This document shows, one piece after another, positions 1-8,961 of a stretch of DNA of 64,000 nt (its first letter is position 1; every line of letters starts with the position of its first letter). Source of the stretch: Rossellomorea sp036867415. Its GTDB lineage: Bacteria; Bacillota; Bacilli; Bacillales; Bacillaceae_B. The notes below the pieces were generated by a model. It was not told where the DNA came from. It worked only from the letters and a program-made list of their open reading frames with translations, and did no database searches. A program made the translations under genes and the position numbers. Location of the stretch: the NCBI RefSeq assembly GCF_036867415.1, contig NZ_JBAJHU010000013.1, forward strand, positions 14,015-78,014. Direction: 5' to 3'.

Positions 1-1
1 C

Positions 2-244
2 ATCAAACCACTGACCTACAGCCACGTGGGGGCTTCAGGAGCCATCTTCGGTTTGTTCGGTTTCTACATCGCCATGATCCTGCTGAAAAAACAATTCATA
101 ACGAAAGAAAGCCGCCAGATCATCCTCCCCATCGTTGTGATCGGAGTGGTCATGACATTCATGCAATCCGGCATAAACATCACTGCCCATCTTTTCGGGC
201 TGCTTGGCGGTTTCATCATCGGATGGATTTCGGGGAAGAAATGA
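2..244 (+). CDS. Rhomboid-family intramembrane serine protease, C-terminal part (YdcA-like)
   Basis: The reading frame is open at the left edge, so only about 80 C-terminal residues are present. Rhomboids cleave membrane proteins inside the bilayer with a Ser-His pair. The nucleophile motif GASGAIFG is visible near the start of the fragment. A later membrane segment holds ITAHLFGLLGGFIIG, whose His fits the second catalytic residue. At least three hydrophobic segments can be seen. The next genes on the minus strand are ydbT and ydbS homologues, the same neighbours as ydcA in B. subtilis, which supports the identity. The N-terminus and promoter lie outside the window. Confidence 0.85.
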   Translation: MKPLTYSHVGASGAIFGLFGFYIAMILLKKQFITKESRQIILPIVVIGVVMTFMQSGINITAHLFGLLGGFIIGWISGKK

Positions 245-262
245 ATGTCAATCCGAAAGGCT

Positions 263-303
263 AAAAAGGCGGCCGCTCATTACCCCGAGCCGGCCGCCTT
301 TTT
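263..303. terminator. Bidirectional terminator between rhomboid gene and ydbT
   Basis: A 13-bp perfect inverted repeat (AAAAAGGCGGCCG at 263-275, its complement at 291-303) has an A run on one side and a T run on the other. It can end transcription of both convergent genes. Confidence 0.9.
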
Positions 304-305
304 AC

Positions 306-1772
306 TCATTCATGAGAAAACCATTTATACATTTCAGCTGCATTTTCCATTTCCACATCTTTCAACTCACTTGAATAACCCGTTTGTCCGGATTTAAGCG
401 TAGTTGAAATACTGGACAAGTTTCTCCTTGCCTGAAACCAGCTCTGTTTTGAATCGAAGGATTGTACCCTGCTCTTCTTCATATAAGCAGTATGTTTTAA
501 TATCCAACGGTACTGGAGTGCCAGTTGTTGACCGGAGATACCCCATCCACCCGCACGATACTGATAAAAGCCCAGCAAACTGAAAGGAACAACCAGCAGG
601 ATGCTGAGGAGGCCAAGCGGCCAGTACATGATCGCGAGGATGACAACCGGGATGATTACCCAAAACGCGGTACGGAAGATGTATCGCCTGAGGGAACGTT
701 TCGGAAGCCTGTGAAATTCTTCCGTCAGCTCATAGTCAGGGAATATAGCTTGCAAGAGCCCCTGAACCTTTTTCTTTCTGACTACGGGAATAAGTTTGAT
801 CGTCGAACTGTCTTTCTCAAGCACAGATCCCCCCGCGTTCTCAATCACGACTGTACAGTAACCTAACAACTGGCGGACCGGATTCTCCACGATCCGTATG
901 CCCTGTACCCTATTAAGCGGGATGGTCACCTGTTTTTTCTCCAGCAAGCCCCTTGTGATGACGATATTGTCATCATTCAGCCTGATTTTAAAATCACCGT
1001 AAACGATAAATGTCCAGCCTACCGATAAAATCCATGCCGCGAGCAGGACGACGAACACCATGACTGCCACGAAGACAATCCCGCTTTTGACAAAGACCAT
1101 GATTTCATCAAACACCGCGTCGTACGGAATGAATTCAGAGAACTGCGAGAAGAAAACGGCCACCCCGGATAGAATGACACCAATTCCCCCTGAGGTTGCG
1201 GCAAGCACCCAGATATCTTTCTGGCTCATTTCAAAAACAGCCGTCTCTTTTTTATGCGGTGCCTCTTGCCCGGCGACAGGTTCTTCTGTCATTTCCGCCC
1301 GCTGAACTTTTTTCTTTTCACGGTAAATAATTCTTTCAAGCTCCAGCGCTTCTTCTTTTCGTATCGCTGTCAGCTCGGCTTCTGATTCCCTTGGGTTCGA
1401 CGAGCCGGCTGTTTCCACCTTCACCTTCACCAAGCCAAACGGCCGGTGGATGATTCCCTCTGAAAAATTCAGGCTCTGAATGCGGTCAAATGGGATATAA
1501 CGTTTCTTCTTCACGAAGAGACCGTATTCGATCCTGAGCTCTCCTTTTTCTAACCGGTATGTGAAACGAAGCCACTTGACCACCCCTGCCGCAAGGACGA
1601 TCACAAGGACCGCGCCCATCGAGATAAGGGGCATATAATCCCAGAAACCGCCCTTCTCCCCCCTGCCATTCAGTACAAATAACAGCACAAACGGGATGAT
1701 CAATTCTTTTAATTGTTTCAGAAAATTCGATACGGCAGAAATCGGGTGAAGCCGTTTAAATTCAGACATCAT
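306..1772 (-). CDS. ydbT: YdbT-like membrane protein with bacterial PH domains
   Basis: About 488 residues. The protein has paired hydrophobic segments near residues 20-60, 190-260 and 370-410, separated by soluble stretches typical of the bPH2 (YdbS/YdbT) domain, for example the repeated pattern IPFDRIQSLNF and IPLNRVQGIRI. It starts inside the end of ydbS, so the two are translationally coupled. In B. subtilis the YdbS-YdbT pair is linked to resistance to antimicrobial peptides such as amylocyclicin; that role is taken from the family. I chose the ATG at 1772 because GGTGG precedes it; an upstream TTG at 1790 has no ribosome site. Confidence 0.88.
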   Translation of the reverse strand: MMSEFKRLHPISAVSNFLKQLKELIIPFVLLFVLNGRGEKGGFWDYMPLISMGAVLVIVLAAGVVKWLRFTYRLEKGELRIEYGLFVKKKRYIPFDRIQSLNFSEGIIHRPFGLVKVKVETAGSSNPRESEAELTAIRKEEALELERIIYREKKKVQRAEMTEEPVAGQEAPHKKETAVFEMSQKDIWVLAATSGGIGVILSGVAVFFSQFSEFIPYDAVFDEIMVFVKSGIVFVAVMVFVVLLAAWILSVGWTFIVYGDFKIRLNDDNIVITRGLLEKKQVTIPLNRVQGIRIVENPVRQLLGYCTVVIENAGGSVLEKDSSTIKLIPVVRKKKVQGLLQAIFPDYELTEEFHRLPKRSLRRYIFRTAFWVIIPVVILAIMYWPLGLLSILLVVPFSLLGFYQYRAGGWGISGQQLALQYRWILKHTAYMKKSRVQSFDSKQSWFQARRNLSSISTTLKSGQTGYSSELKDVEMENAAEMYKWFSHE

Positions 1773-2241
1773 CTTCCGCCACCCTTGCAAGTAACGATAT
1801 CGAATGTCTTAATTCATCGGCTTCCCCGGTCTCAAGTGCAGGAATTTCATGAACCGTGGCTGCCGTCGAAATCGTAATCGTAGATAAATTATATCTCTTT
1901 AAAATCGGTCCCTGCACTGTATCGACATGCTGCACCCTCACCATCGGAACCAGCGTCCGTTTCACTATCAAAAGCCCTCTTTGAAGCTCAATTTCCTGCT
2001 CACGCACTTCATATCTCCATCGCTTCCAGCGAACCGACGGAAGGAAAAAGATCATTAAATAAGTAAATAAGAGCAATACACCAATGGCCCCTGCCATAAT
2101 CCAGACTGGCCAATCAAATATTGTCGCCAACACGACGATCCCGGCGACCAGAACAGCCAGCACCAATGTCTGAATTACGCCATGCAGCCTCCACACCTTC
2201 AGCGCCTTCGGCGAAATCCGTTTCTGCGGCTCTCCTCTCAT
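1762..2241 (-). CDS. ydbS: YdbS-like membrane protein with bacterial PH domain
   Basis: 159 residues. Two membrane segments lie at about residues 22-60 and are followed by one bPH2 domain with the motif LVPMVRVQHVDTVQGP, the same signature as in YdbT. GAGGAGG lies 6 nt before the second ATG at 2241, so I start there rather than at 2247. The 3' end overlaps ydbT by 11 bp, so the pair forms an operon. The shared domain suggests the two proteins form one membrane complex. Confidence 0.87.
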   Translation of the reverse strand: MRGEPQKRISPKALKVWRLHGVIQTLVLAVLVAGIVVLATIFDWPVWIMAGAIGVLLLFTYLMIFFLPSVRWKRWRYEVREQEIELQRGLLIVKRTLVPMVRVQHVDTVQGPILKRYNLSTITISTAATVHEIPALETGEADELRHSISLLARVAEDDV

Positions 2242-2482
2242 ATCCATCCTCCTCTATTGCTTTCTCATCATGTATGTTTTTGTAACTTTGGCGCTTCTTG
2301 GACATTCAATCCTAAATCGCAAATGAATAGGCGAAAGAAGCCATAATGAAAATACACTCTGTATAAATCTTACAGTATGTTTGCGTTTGAAGATAGGATA
2401 GGTTTCATTTTTGGGGGTGAAAAGTTTCTGGAACAGGCTCATTCTCGATGTGCAGTTTTATTTTATCCCTACGGAGCTCTGC

Positions 2483-2524
2483 AAAAAAAATGCCTGCAGA
2501 CACCTTTCTGGGCGGGTTCAGGCA
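2483..2524 (-). terminator. Rho-independent terminator of uvsE
   Basis: On the minus strand the stem TGCCTG...CAGGCA is followed directly by eight T residues, just past the uvsE stop codon. The rest of 2242-2528 contains no convincing gene. Confidence 0.7.
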
Positions 2525-2528
2525 CAGT

Positions 2529-3491
2529 TTAATGAATGATAAAAGAAGAGGGATCGACCCATTCAATTTCCTGGACCGACTTTAGATCTTCGACCAATTT
2601 GAACAGGGCGTCATCTTTTTTCTTCGCTTCAATCATGCAGTCAATCTGGTCGACGGAACCCCTGATTCCTTTTAGGAAATCCATGAACATCGAGGGTTCT
2701 ATGTAATCAGCGTGCGCCTTGTAATCCCTATCAGAACGCGGACTGGAAATATGCATTTTCACAGGCAGCGGCGACTGGCTCCACGTCGATACGATTCGTT
2801 CCCAATCCGACTGCCAATCCTTTTCATGATAGGCAAGATGATGATGATAATCGAACACTTGAGGAATGCCAAGTTTTTCACAAAGATATAAAGCATCCGA
2901 GGCACTAAATACAGTATCATCATTCTCGATTATGATCATTTCCTGAAGAGGTGCCGGCGTGAGCCCCCAATTATGGATAAACTGTTCAAGCGCCTTTTCT
3001 TTATCATCATAAGCTCCGCCAATATGTAAAACACATCGATGAACCGGGTCGATTCCCATTCCTTTAAGCAAGTCCCTGTGCATTTTGAGCGTATTGAAGG
3101 TATTTTTGAGAATGTCCACGTCACTGGTATTCAGAAGGACAAAATGATCCGGATGGAAATCAACCCGCATTGGATGAGCGAGTAAATATTCTTTAATATG
3201 CTGCAGTTCGGCTTTAAGCGGCGAGATGAAATCCCACCCTTTCAATTCAGGGTGATTGGCAAGAGGAATCAGCTTGGAGCTGAACCGAAAAAAGTGGATG
3301 TCATGAAGTACATTATGCTTCAGCAGCCGCAGGCAATTTTCAAGATTGGAACGGGCAATCCGCTCAAGCCTGGCAATCGCCGCTTCCCTGTCCTTTATCG
3401 CGGAAAACTGCTTGAACGTCATAGTCTGGGAAGGCGATGCATTTTGAAGGTTCATGCTCATGGCAACGTATCCGAGTCTGATGAGAGTCAT
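2529..3491 (-). CDS. uvsE: UV DNA damage repair endonuclease UvsE
   Basis: 320 residues, full length for the UVDE family. These TIM-barrel enzymes nick DNA 5' of UV photoproducts and abasic sites and start alternative excision repair, a function important for spores and sunlit habitats. Family blocks visible are IRLGYVAMSM at the N-terminus, HPMRVDFHPDHFVLLN, CVLHIGGAYDDKEKALEQF and a metal-site-like DYHHHLAYH. The start follows AAGGAGCC. The gene sits between ydbS and cshA, where B. subtilis has no such gene, so it is an insertion relative to that order. It ends with its own terminator. Confidence 0.92.
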   Translation of the reverse strand: MTLIRLGYVAMSMNLQNASPSQTMTFKQFSAIKDREAAIARLERIARSNLENCLRLLKHNVLHDIHFFRFSSKLIPLANHPELKGWDFISPLKAELQHIKEYLLAHPMRVDFHPDHFVLLNTSDVDILKNTFNTLKMHRDLLKGMGIDPVHRCVLHIGGAYDDKEKALEQFIHNWGLTPAPLQEMIIIENDDTVFSASDALYLCEKLGIPQVFDYHHHLAYHEKDWQSDWERIVSTWSQSPLPVKMHISSPRSDRDYKAHADYIEPSMFMDFLKGIRGSVDQIDCMIEAKKKDDALFKLVEDLKSVQEIEWVDPSSFIIH

Positions 3492-3553
3492 ATTGGGTTG
3501 AGGCTCCTTTTTTTGTGGTTAGTATGTGCGGGGATGGGTGGAAAATGCAGATT

Positions 3554-4519
3554 CTATTTATAATAATAAATGCCCTTGCCTGATCCTGAGGATTTTAAGT
3601 TTAGGGATTTAAGCATATAGGTTGCTGTGTTCCGGGAAGGGATATGAAGAAATTCCCTTAGGGTTCTGTTTGTAATACGGTCATCCATGAGTAAAAAGTA
3701 ATCGTCAAGAGCTTGAATATGTGCCGTTTTTGATTTATAGGAACACTGAAAACACGTCCAATAATTACTTATCCGAGTTAGTGGGGAAACATTATTACAA
3801 CGTTCACATAGTACACCTGTTAATATTTCATTCCTAGTCAAGCCGTAAATATCAAGAATATTTGAAAGTAGTACAGAGTGTTTCTTTAATAACATCTTCT
3901 TAAGTTTCTGGACTTCTTTACTGGTCATAACTTCATTATTATATTTATTGTTTAATGTTGTAACATACTGAAGAATATTTTGGGAATGAATTATTTTGGT
4001 GTATTGAGAATGTGGCGCCGGCCTCATTGTGTAGTCGATTGTTGTTTGGGGATTGCTTATTACTACGAGGAATTCGATCGAAGTAGTTTGAAACCCATGT
4101 TGAGAAAGCCATTTTTTAAACAGAAGTGTTGATTTTTCCACCTGGGAAATAGGGTCTATGAAACCTTCTTGAGTATCATTAAGTATGCGTGTACACTGTC
4201 TTATTTGAGGATCAATTCTTATGATACCAGCCAAGTTTTTCACTTCGATTATGACAATATAACAAGTAGTGATTATTAAGGTATCAATTTGAAAGTACTG
4301 TGAACCGACTTGCAATCTAATGTTATGGAAAATGGAGTATTTTTTGTCTTCCAGGTAACCAAGATGATAATCTACAGTCTTTTCCCCCTTGTATCCAGCT
4401 GCAATATTCTTTAAATCTGACTCCACGCGAGGTCTCACCTCGTGATTTTTCCTAATTCTCTTTAATAACGCATTGTTTTGATGAATTCTTATCGGAAATT
4501 CTCTTTCTTTTACAGCCAA
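3554..4519 (-). CDS. NERD-domain protein with C-terminal zinc ribbon
   Basis: 321 residues from a TTG start that has AAGGAG nine nt upstream; the longer frame to 4570 lacks a ribosome site. The NERD (nuclease-related) domain spans about residues 40-150. It carries a PD-(D/E)xK-like core, QIDTLIITTCYIVIIEVKN, in which the Asp and the E-x-K are the probable catalytic residues. A CxxC...CxxC motif (CERC and CFQC, about residues 240-265) resembles the zinc ribbon of topoisomerases. The last 50 residues look like a winged-helix-like tail ending in GIYYYK. The function of such proteins is unknown. The gene looks more AT-rich than its neighbours and is absent from the B. subtilis order, so transfer is plausible. 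Confidence 0.85.
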   Translation of the reverse strand: MAVKEREFPIRIHQNNALLKRIRKNHEVRPRVESDLKNIAAGYKGEKTVDYHLGYLEDKKYSIFHNIRLQVGSQYFQIDTLIITTCYIVIIEVKNLAGIIRIDPQIRQCTRILNDTQEGFIDPISQVEKSTLLFKKWLSQHGFQTTSIEFLVVISNPQTTIDYTMRPAPHSQYTKIIHSQNILQYVTTLNNKYNNEVMTSKEVQKLKKMLLKKHSVLLSNILDIYGLTRNEILTGVLCERCNNVSPLTRISNYWTCFQCSYKSKTAHIQALDDYFLLMDDRITNRTLREFLHIPSRNTATYMLKSLNLKSSGSGKGIYYYK

Positions 4520-4610
4520 GCTATCACTCCTTATATTTTTACTATTTAATAAGTTCGGCTTAAGGAGCAAAAAACCTTTATTATTAGGATAATTTTATTG
4601 ACCGAAGATT

Positions 4611-4710
4611 TATGCTGACTTTTCTGGATATATGCTGAATTATTGCGATTTATGCTGACAAATTTGATTTTATGCTGACGAATTTTAATATATGCTGACT
4701 TTGATAATAA
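4611..4710. repeat. Five-unit phased repeat, word TATGCTGA every exactly 20 bp
   Basis: TATGCTGA begins at 4611, 4631, 4651, 4671 and 4691. Spacers of 12 bp are AT-rich and not conserved, although most units begin TATGCTGAC and end in GATT or ATA. The array lies between the 5' end of the NERD gene and the cshA terminator and contains no gene. Confidence 0.9.
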
Positions 4711-4751
4711 ATGGAAATTATTGCACCTCCCCGGCCAAACCGCCGCCTAAA

Positions 4752-4788
4752 CAAAAAAACACGACAACCCCCAAAAGGTCATCGTGTT
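4752..4788 (-). terminator. Terminator of cshA
   Basis: On the minus strand AACACGA and TCGTGTT flank a GC-rich loop and are followed by a run of seven T. Confidence 0.85.
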
Positions 4789-4801
4789 CCACTAAATACG
4801 T

Positions 4802-6310
4802 TTAGTTATTGTTATATGACTTGCGTCGGCCGGAAGATTGTGGTCTGCCGCCGCCTCGACGGTCGCCTCCGCGTGATGATCCACCGCGTGAACCGCCGCC
4901 GCGCGGGCCGCCGCTTCCACCGCGTCCGCCGCCTTTGCCGCTGCGGGATCCGCCTTTGTAGCCGCCGCGGTTACCACCGCCGCCTCTTGATGGCAATGGA
5001 CGCTCTTCAGTAATGTCTACTGGAGTTGTATCCGGTTCTTTTGTCAATACACGGATCGCCGCTGCTACTGCTTGAACAGGATCTTGATCTCCAAGGAACT
5101 CTTCAGCTAATTGATAATAATCTTTAATATCATTTTCTTTTGCTGCTTCGGCTAATTTTTCTAGAGCCAGGCGTTGTTGACCTTCTAGGGCTTCGTTTAA
5201 GCTAGGTGGCTTAAGGGCCGTCATTTTCTTCTTCGTTGTTTGTTCAACGATTTTCAGGTAACCCATTTCTCTTGGTGTTACAAACGTGATGGACATACCT
5301 TTCTTACCTGCACGACCTGTACGTCCGATACGGTGAACGTAGCTTTCAGGATCTTGAGGAATATCAAAGTTATAAACATGCGTTACACCAGAAATGTCTA
5401 ATCCACGAGCAGCAACGTCTGTTGCGATCAGGATATCGATACGGCCTTCTTTGAATTTCTTAAGAACCGTCATACGACGGGCTTGAGAAAGATCTCCGTG
5501 GATTCCTTCAGCCAGGTAGCCTCGGATGCTAAGAGCTCTTGCCAATTCATCTACTCTACGTTTTGTACGACCGAACACGATCGCAAGCTCTGGTGATTGA
5601 ACGTCGATTAAACGGGAAAGAGTATCGAATTTTTCTTTTTCACTTACTTTTGTGAAGAATTGTTCGATGTTCGAAACCGTTACTTCTTTTGATTTCACCT
5701 TGATTACTTCCGGATCTGTCATGAAACGTTCAGCTATGCGGCGGATCGGATCCGGCATTGTTGCAGAGAATAGAAGTGTCTGTCTTGTGCTTGGAACGGT
5801 TTCAAGGATGCTTTCAATGTCATCGATGAAGCCCATGTTCAGCATTTCGTCCGCTTCGTCGAGTACCAGTGTTTCAACGTTATCAAGCTTCAGCGTGCGG
5901 CGCTTGATGTGGTCAAGTAAACGTCCCGGTGTACCAACGATGATATGCGGGTTCTTTTTCATCGCGCGGATTTGGCGCTGGATATCCTGTCCGCCGTATA
6001 CAGACAATACGCGTGCACGCTTATCTGAACCGATGCGGTATAATTCTTCCGAAACCTGAATTGCAAGCTCACGGGTAGGAGCGATTACAAGAGCCTGAAC
6101 GTTCGGGTTCTTCATATCGATCTTCTCGATCATCGGGATACCAAATGCTGTCGTTTTACCTGTTCCGGTTTGTGCCTGGCCGATGATGTCCTTGCCTTCC
6201 AGACCTGCTGGAATTGTACTTGCCTGGATTGGGGTTGCTTCTTCAAAGCCCATACGTTTAACTGATTTCAACGTTGATGCGCTTAAATTTAAATCTGAAA
6301 ACTTTGTCAA
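4802..6310 (-). CDS. cshA: DEAD-box ATP-dependent RNA helicase CshA
   Basis: 502 residues. CshA unwinds RNA in ribosome assembly, cold adaptation and the RNA degradosome. All helicase motifs are visible: Q motif (FSDLNLS...ATPIQ, residues 4-29), AQTGTGKT (46-53), PTRELA (78-83), TPGR (127-130), DEAD (151-154), SAT (182-184) and HRIGRTGR (326-333). The last ~60 residues are a basic Gly-Arg-Ser tail of RGG type, typical of CshA and used for RNA binding. The start ATG follows an AAGGAG-like site. The gene lies downstream of murF, as in B. subtilis (ydbR), with an esterase gene between them here. Confidence 0.95.
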   Translation of the reverse strand: MTKFSDLNLSASTLKSVKRMGFEEATPIQASTIPAGLEGKDIIGQAQTGTGKTTAFGIPMIEKIDMKNPNVQALVIAPTRELAIQVSEELYRIGSDKRARVLSVYGGQDIQRQIRAMKKNPHIIVGTPGRLLDHIKRRTLKLDNVETLVLDEADEMLNMGFIDDIESILETVPSTRQTLLFSATMPDPIRRIAERFMTDPEVIKVKSKEVTVSNIEQFFTKVSEKEKFDTLSRLIDVQSPELAIVFGRTKRRVDELARALSIRGYLAEGIHGDLSQARRMTVLKKFKEGRIDILIATDVAARGLDISGVTHVYNFDIPQDPESYVHRIGRTGRAGKKGMSITFVTPREMGYLKIVEQTTKKKMTALKPPSLNEALEGQQRLALEKLAEAAKENDIKDYYQLAEEFLGDQDPVQAVAAAIRVLTKEPDTTPVDITEERPLPSRGGGGNRGGYKGGSRSGKGGGRGGSGGPRGGGSRGGSSRGGDRRGGGRPQSSGRRKSYNNN

Positions 6311-6652
6311 TGCTATTCATTCTCCTTTTGATTTACATCTTTTATAACTAATCAAATGTGCTGATTATATTTTTAAATCGGAACGAAATCTTACACACCG
6401 AAAGACTTCGGTATCTAATCTAAAATCGTCTATGCGAGATGTTTATTTTTAAATTATAGTGCAATCCATTGGAATGTTTGCTGCTATGTGTATTACATCT
6501 TATTGTAAGGTGTGCTGCGGATTTTGCAAGGTTCTATGCAAAAAAATACACTCTTCTAAATTGAAGAGCTGACACGTCCAACAAATAGAACAATGTTGTA
6601 GTTATGTTACCACTTATGAAGATGAATTTCAATCTATTGTAAAATAGTCGCT
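6311..6652 (-). promoter_or_regulatory. Long leader and upstream region of cshA
   Basis: About 340 bases without a gene. On the minus strand a TTGCAA-N16-TACAAT pair (about 6498-6525) and a separate TATAAT-like box near 6455 are candidate promoters, which would give a 5' leader of roughly 150-200 nt. A small hairpin (ACCGAAAGACTTCGGT, 6397-6412) lies within it. Long leaders are common for cold-regulated helicases; that link is inferred. Confidence 0.4.
6541..6568 (-). terminator. Weak terminator of the esterase gene
   Basis: CTCTTC at 6551-6556 pairs with GAAGAG at 6563-6568; on the minus strand a T run follows (A7 at 6540-6546). Confidence 0.5.
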
Positions 6653-7342
6653 CTATTCACTCTGCAAAAAATGGTAGATCTCTCCAAATAATTCGTGATT
6701 ATCTTCACTATGACATATTAAATGAGCTGCTTTCGAGGAAAAATATAGGTTTTTTTCTTCAGATGAAATGGTCTCATATATATATTTTGCACTTCTTGGC
6801 GGGACTATTCCATCATTTTCGCCTTGAGCAATAAATGTTGGGATCCGTACGTTTTTCAGGATTGGACGAGCAACACGAACGACCTTTTTGAACTCGTATG
6901 CAGAAAGGAACGGGGTATTCGATACTTTATATTTATATCGATTGTAAAGCTCGTTTTCAAGAATTTTCCCCTGCAGCCCTTCCTTAATTAAATTCCCAAT
7001 ATCTTTTGTAAGCTGTTTGAAATTTAAATAGTAGACAGCCGCACTCAATAAGACAAGTTTGTCCACATTGTATTTGACAGACAGGTAGGAGGCAATCAGA
7101 CCGCCCATGGAAAATCCAATGACATAGACAATGTCACATGTCGATATAAGGTGCTTCAATTCTTCCTCTGCATGCTCGATCCATTCGGCATGTTTGATCC
7201 CTTTTAAAGAAAGGGTTTCCCCATGACCTGGAAGAGTAGGCACGATGATTTCCCACTCGGTCTTTTCACTCAAATACTCTGCCAGAGGCTCCACTTCATA
7301 AGGACCGCCTGTGAATCCATGAATAAGTAAACATCCAATCAT
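6653..7342 (-). CDS. Alpha/beta-hydrolase carboxylesterase (Est30-like)
   Basis: 229 residues. The fold and length match thermostable Bacillus/Geobacillus carboxylesterases such as Est30. LLIHGFTGG forms the oxyanion loop, GFSMGG holds the nucleophile Ser, GENDGIVPP supplies the acid and AAHLICHSED the catalytic His. No signal peptide is visible, so it should be cytoplasmic. It probably cleaves short- to medium-chain esters or monoacylglycerols. The ATG at 7342 is preferred because GGGG lies just upstream; a GTG four codons earlier is possible. The gene is inserted between murF and cshA relative to B. subtilis. Confidence 0.85.
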   Translation of the reverse strand: MIGCLLIHGFTGGPYEVEPLAEYLSEKTEWEIIVPTLPGHGETLSLKGIKHAEWIEHAEEELKHLISTCDIVYVIGFSMGGLIASYLSVKYNVDKLVLLSAAVYYLNFKQLTKDIGNLIKEGLQGKILENELYNRYKYKVSNTPFLSAYEFKKVVRVARPILKNVRIPTFIAQGENDGIVPPRSAKYIYETISSEEKNLYFSSKAAHLICHSEDNHELFGEIYHFLQSE

Positions 7343-7478
7343 TATGATCCCCACTTACTTGAAGTCTGATTTCTCTTTATGAGAAGAGGAACTGCTAATA
7401 AGAAGAGGGAGATTGGCCCCCCTCTTCCTGCCCATTCTCATTCTGTACACTTATTTAACATTCTAACCGCTGTCCTGC

Positions 7479-8852
7479 TTAAGACAATGCATCAATGACT
7501 TCTTCCAGCTTCATTCCCCTGGAAGCTTTGAACAGTATCAGTTCTCCGCCATGTGTGTAGTCTTTCAACTTTTGGGCAAGTTCATTCTTATCCTGGAAAG
7601 CGTGAACATTTTCAAGTGAAAATCTTTCGAGTGCACCTTTTGCGATGAATTTCCCAAGCTCGCCGTAAGTATAGACGCGCTGGATCTTCTCGGGGTCGAT
7701 CATTCTTCCGATTTCAAGGTGGAACTCCTCTTCGTTGTCACCAAGCTCAAGCATATCTCCCAGTACAAGCATTTTGGTGTTGAACCCTTCAAGTTCTGAA
7801 ACAAGCCGGACCGCTGCTTTCATGGAAGTGGGACTTGCGTTATAGGCATCGTTGATGATTTTCTCGCCTTTTTGTCCTTCTGTCATTTCCATCCGCATCC
7901 CGGTAAGCTTTAGCGAATTCAGTCCTTTCTTCATCTCTTCGACTGTGACACCAAATTCTTTGGCAATCAAAATGGCGGCCAGGGCATTATGGATATTGTG
8001 CTGCCCCAGTACAGGAAGGAAGAATGCTTCTCCTTCATAACATGAGGTTTCAAACCGGCTTCCCTCATTGTTCATATCGATTTTCACTGGGTAAATGGTA
8101 TTCGCTTCGCTTCGTCCGAACGTTTCCACATGGTTAAGAGATAAGTCCTTTACCTGTTCCTTCAACAGGGGCTCGTCTCCGTAGTAGGCGAATAATCCGC
8201 CTTCTTTTAATCCCTGGACGATTTCAAGCTTGGCTTTTGTGATGCCTTCACGCGACCCAAGATCCTGAAGATGTGATTCTCCGATATTTGTAATGATCGC
8301 TGCATCGGGCTGGGAGATCTCAGATAATAATTCAATTTCACCGAACCCGCTCATTCCCATTTCTAACACAGCCACTTCTGCGTCATGCGGGAGCGCCAGG
8401 ATAGTTAATGGCAGACCGATATGGTTATTGTAGTTTCCTTGTGTCTTATGAACATTGTATTTTGTGCCCAGCAGACTGGCGACCATATCCTTGGTCGTTG
8501 TCTTTCCGTTACTGCCTGTGATGCCGACCACTTTCAGATCAAGCTGATGGCGGTATTGATTTGCCAGTGACTGCAGCGCAAGCAGCGGGTCGTCTACGAC
8601 CAGGACAGGGATATCTTCAGGAGGATTCGGAACGTTTTTATCCCAGAGAGCTGCAGATGCTCCCTTTTCAACCGCCTGTCTTACGAATCGGTGACCGTCC
8701 ACATTTTCACCTTTGAAAGGGACAAATAAGTTTCCTTTTTCGATTTTACGTGTGTCAATGCTTACGCCCTTTATGATAAGGTCTTCAAATTGAGCAAGGT
8801 CATTTTGGACATGAAGCATTTCACACGTTTCTTTTAAACTCTTTTCAAACAT
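7479..8852 (-). CDS. murF: UDP-MurNAc-tripeptide--D-alanyl-D-alanine ligase MurF
   Basis: 457 residues, full length. MurF adds the dipeptide D-Ala-D-Ala to UDP-MurNAc-tripeptide, the last cytoplasmic step of the peptidoglycan precursor. The Mur-ligase P-loop GSNGKTTT is at residues 113-120. Other signatures are YNNHIGLPLT, the EMGMSG block, the NDAYNASPTSM motif that starts the C-terminal domain and VLGDMLELGD. The ATG is preceded by AAAGGAG. It is the second gene after ddl, which makes the D-Ala-D-Ala it uses. Confidence 0.97.
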   Translation of the reverse strand: MFEKSLKETCEMLHVQNDLAQFEDLIIKGVSIDTRKIEKGNLFVPFKGENVDGHRFVRQAVEKGASAALWDKNVPNPPEDIPVLVVDDPLLALQSLANQYRHQLDLKVVGITGSNGKTTTKDMVASLLGTKYNVHKTQGNYNNHIGLPLTILALPHDAEVAVLEMGMSGFGEIELLSEISQPDAAIITNIGESHLQDLGSREGITKAKLEIVQGLKEGGLFAYYGDEPLLKEQVKDLSLNHVETFGRSEANTIYPVKIDMNNEGSRFETSCYEGEAFFLPVLGQHNIHNALAAILIAKEFGVTVEEMKKGLNSLKLTGMRMEMTEGQKGEKIINDAYNASPTSMKAAVRLVSELEGFNTKMLVLGDMLELGDNEEEFHLEIGRMIDPEKIQRVYTYGELGKFIAKGALERFSLENVHAFQDKNELAQKLKDYTHGGELILFKASRGMKLEEVIDALS

Positions 8853-8909
8853 TTTCTTTCTCCTTTACGGGTTACTATAAGAAAAGCGGAAGGGCTTTGA
8901 CAAAGAGGC

Positions 8910-8946
8910 GGGACTGCTAGTAGATGATCATCCTCCAGTCAGTCCC
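8910..8946 (-). other. Intercistronic hairpin between ddl and murF
   Basis: GGGACTG (8910-8916) pairs with CAGTCCC (8940-8946) around a loop that contains ATGATCAT. No T run follows, so it more likely affects mRNA processing or stability than termination. The adjoining AAAAGCGGAAGGGCT resembles the head of the hairpin repeat at 30908. Confidence 0.45.
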
Positions 8947-8961
8947 TTCCTAGTTCAGTTA

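Noticed and set aside
2254..2442. Minus-strand 62-residue frame between uvsE and ydbS
   Set aside because: No convincing ribosome site and no recognisable feature; it overlaps the ydbS promoter region.
4611..4710. CRISPR-like array
   Set aside because: The repeat is only 8 bp and the spacers 12 bp, far too short for CRISPR, and no cas gene is near.
4711..5013. Plus-strand Arg-rich frame opposite the cshA end
   Set aside because: It is the mirror of the Gly-Arg-rich tail of cshA; its composition comes from the GC-rich repeats and there is no ribosome site.
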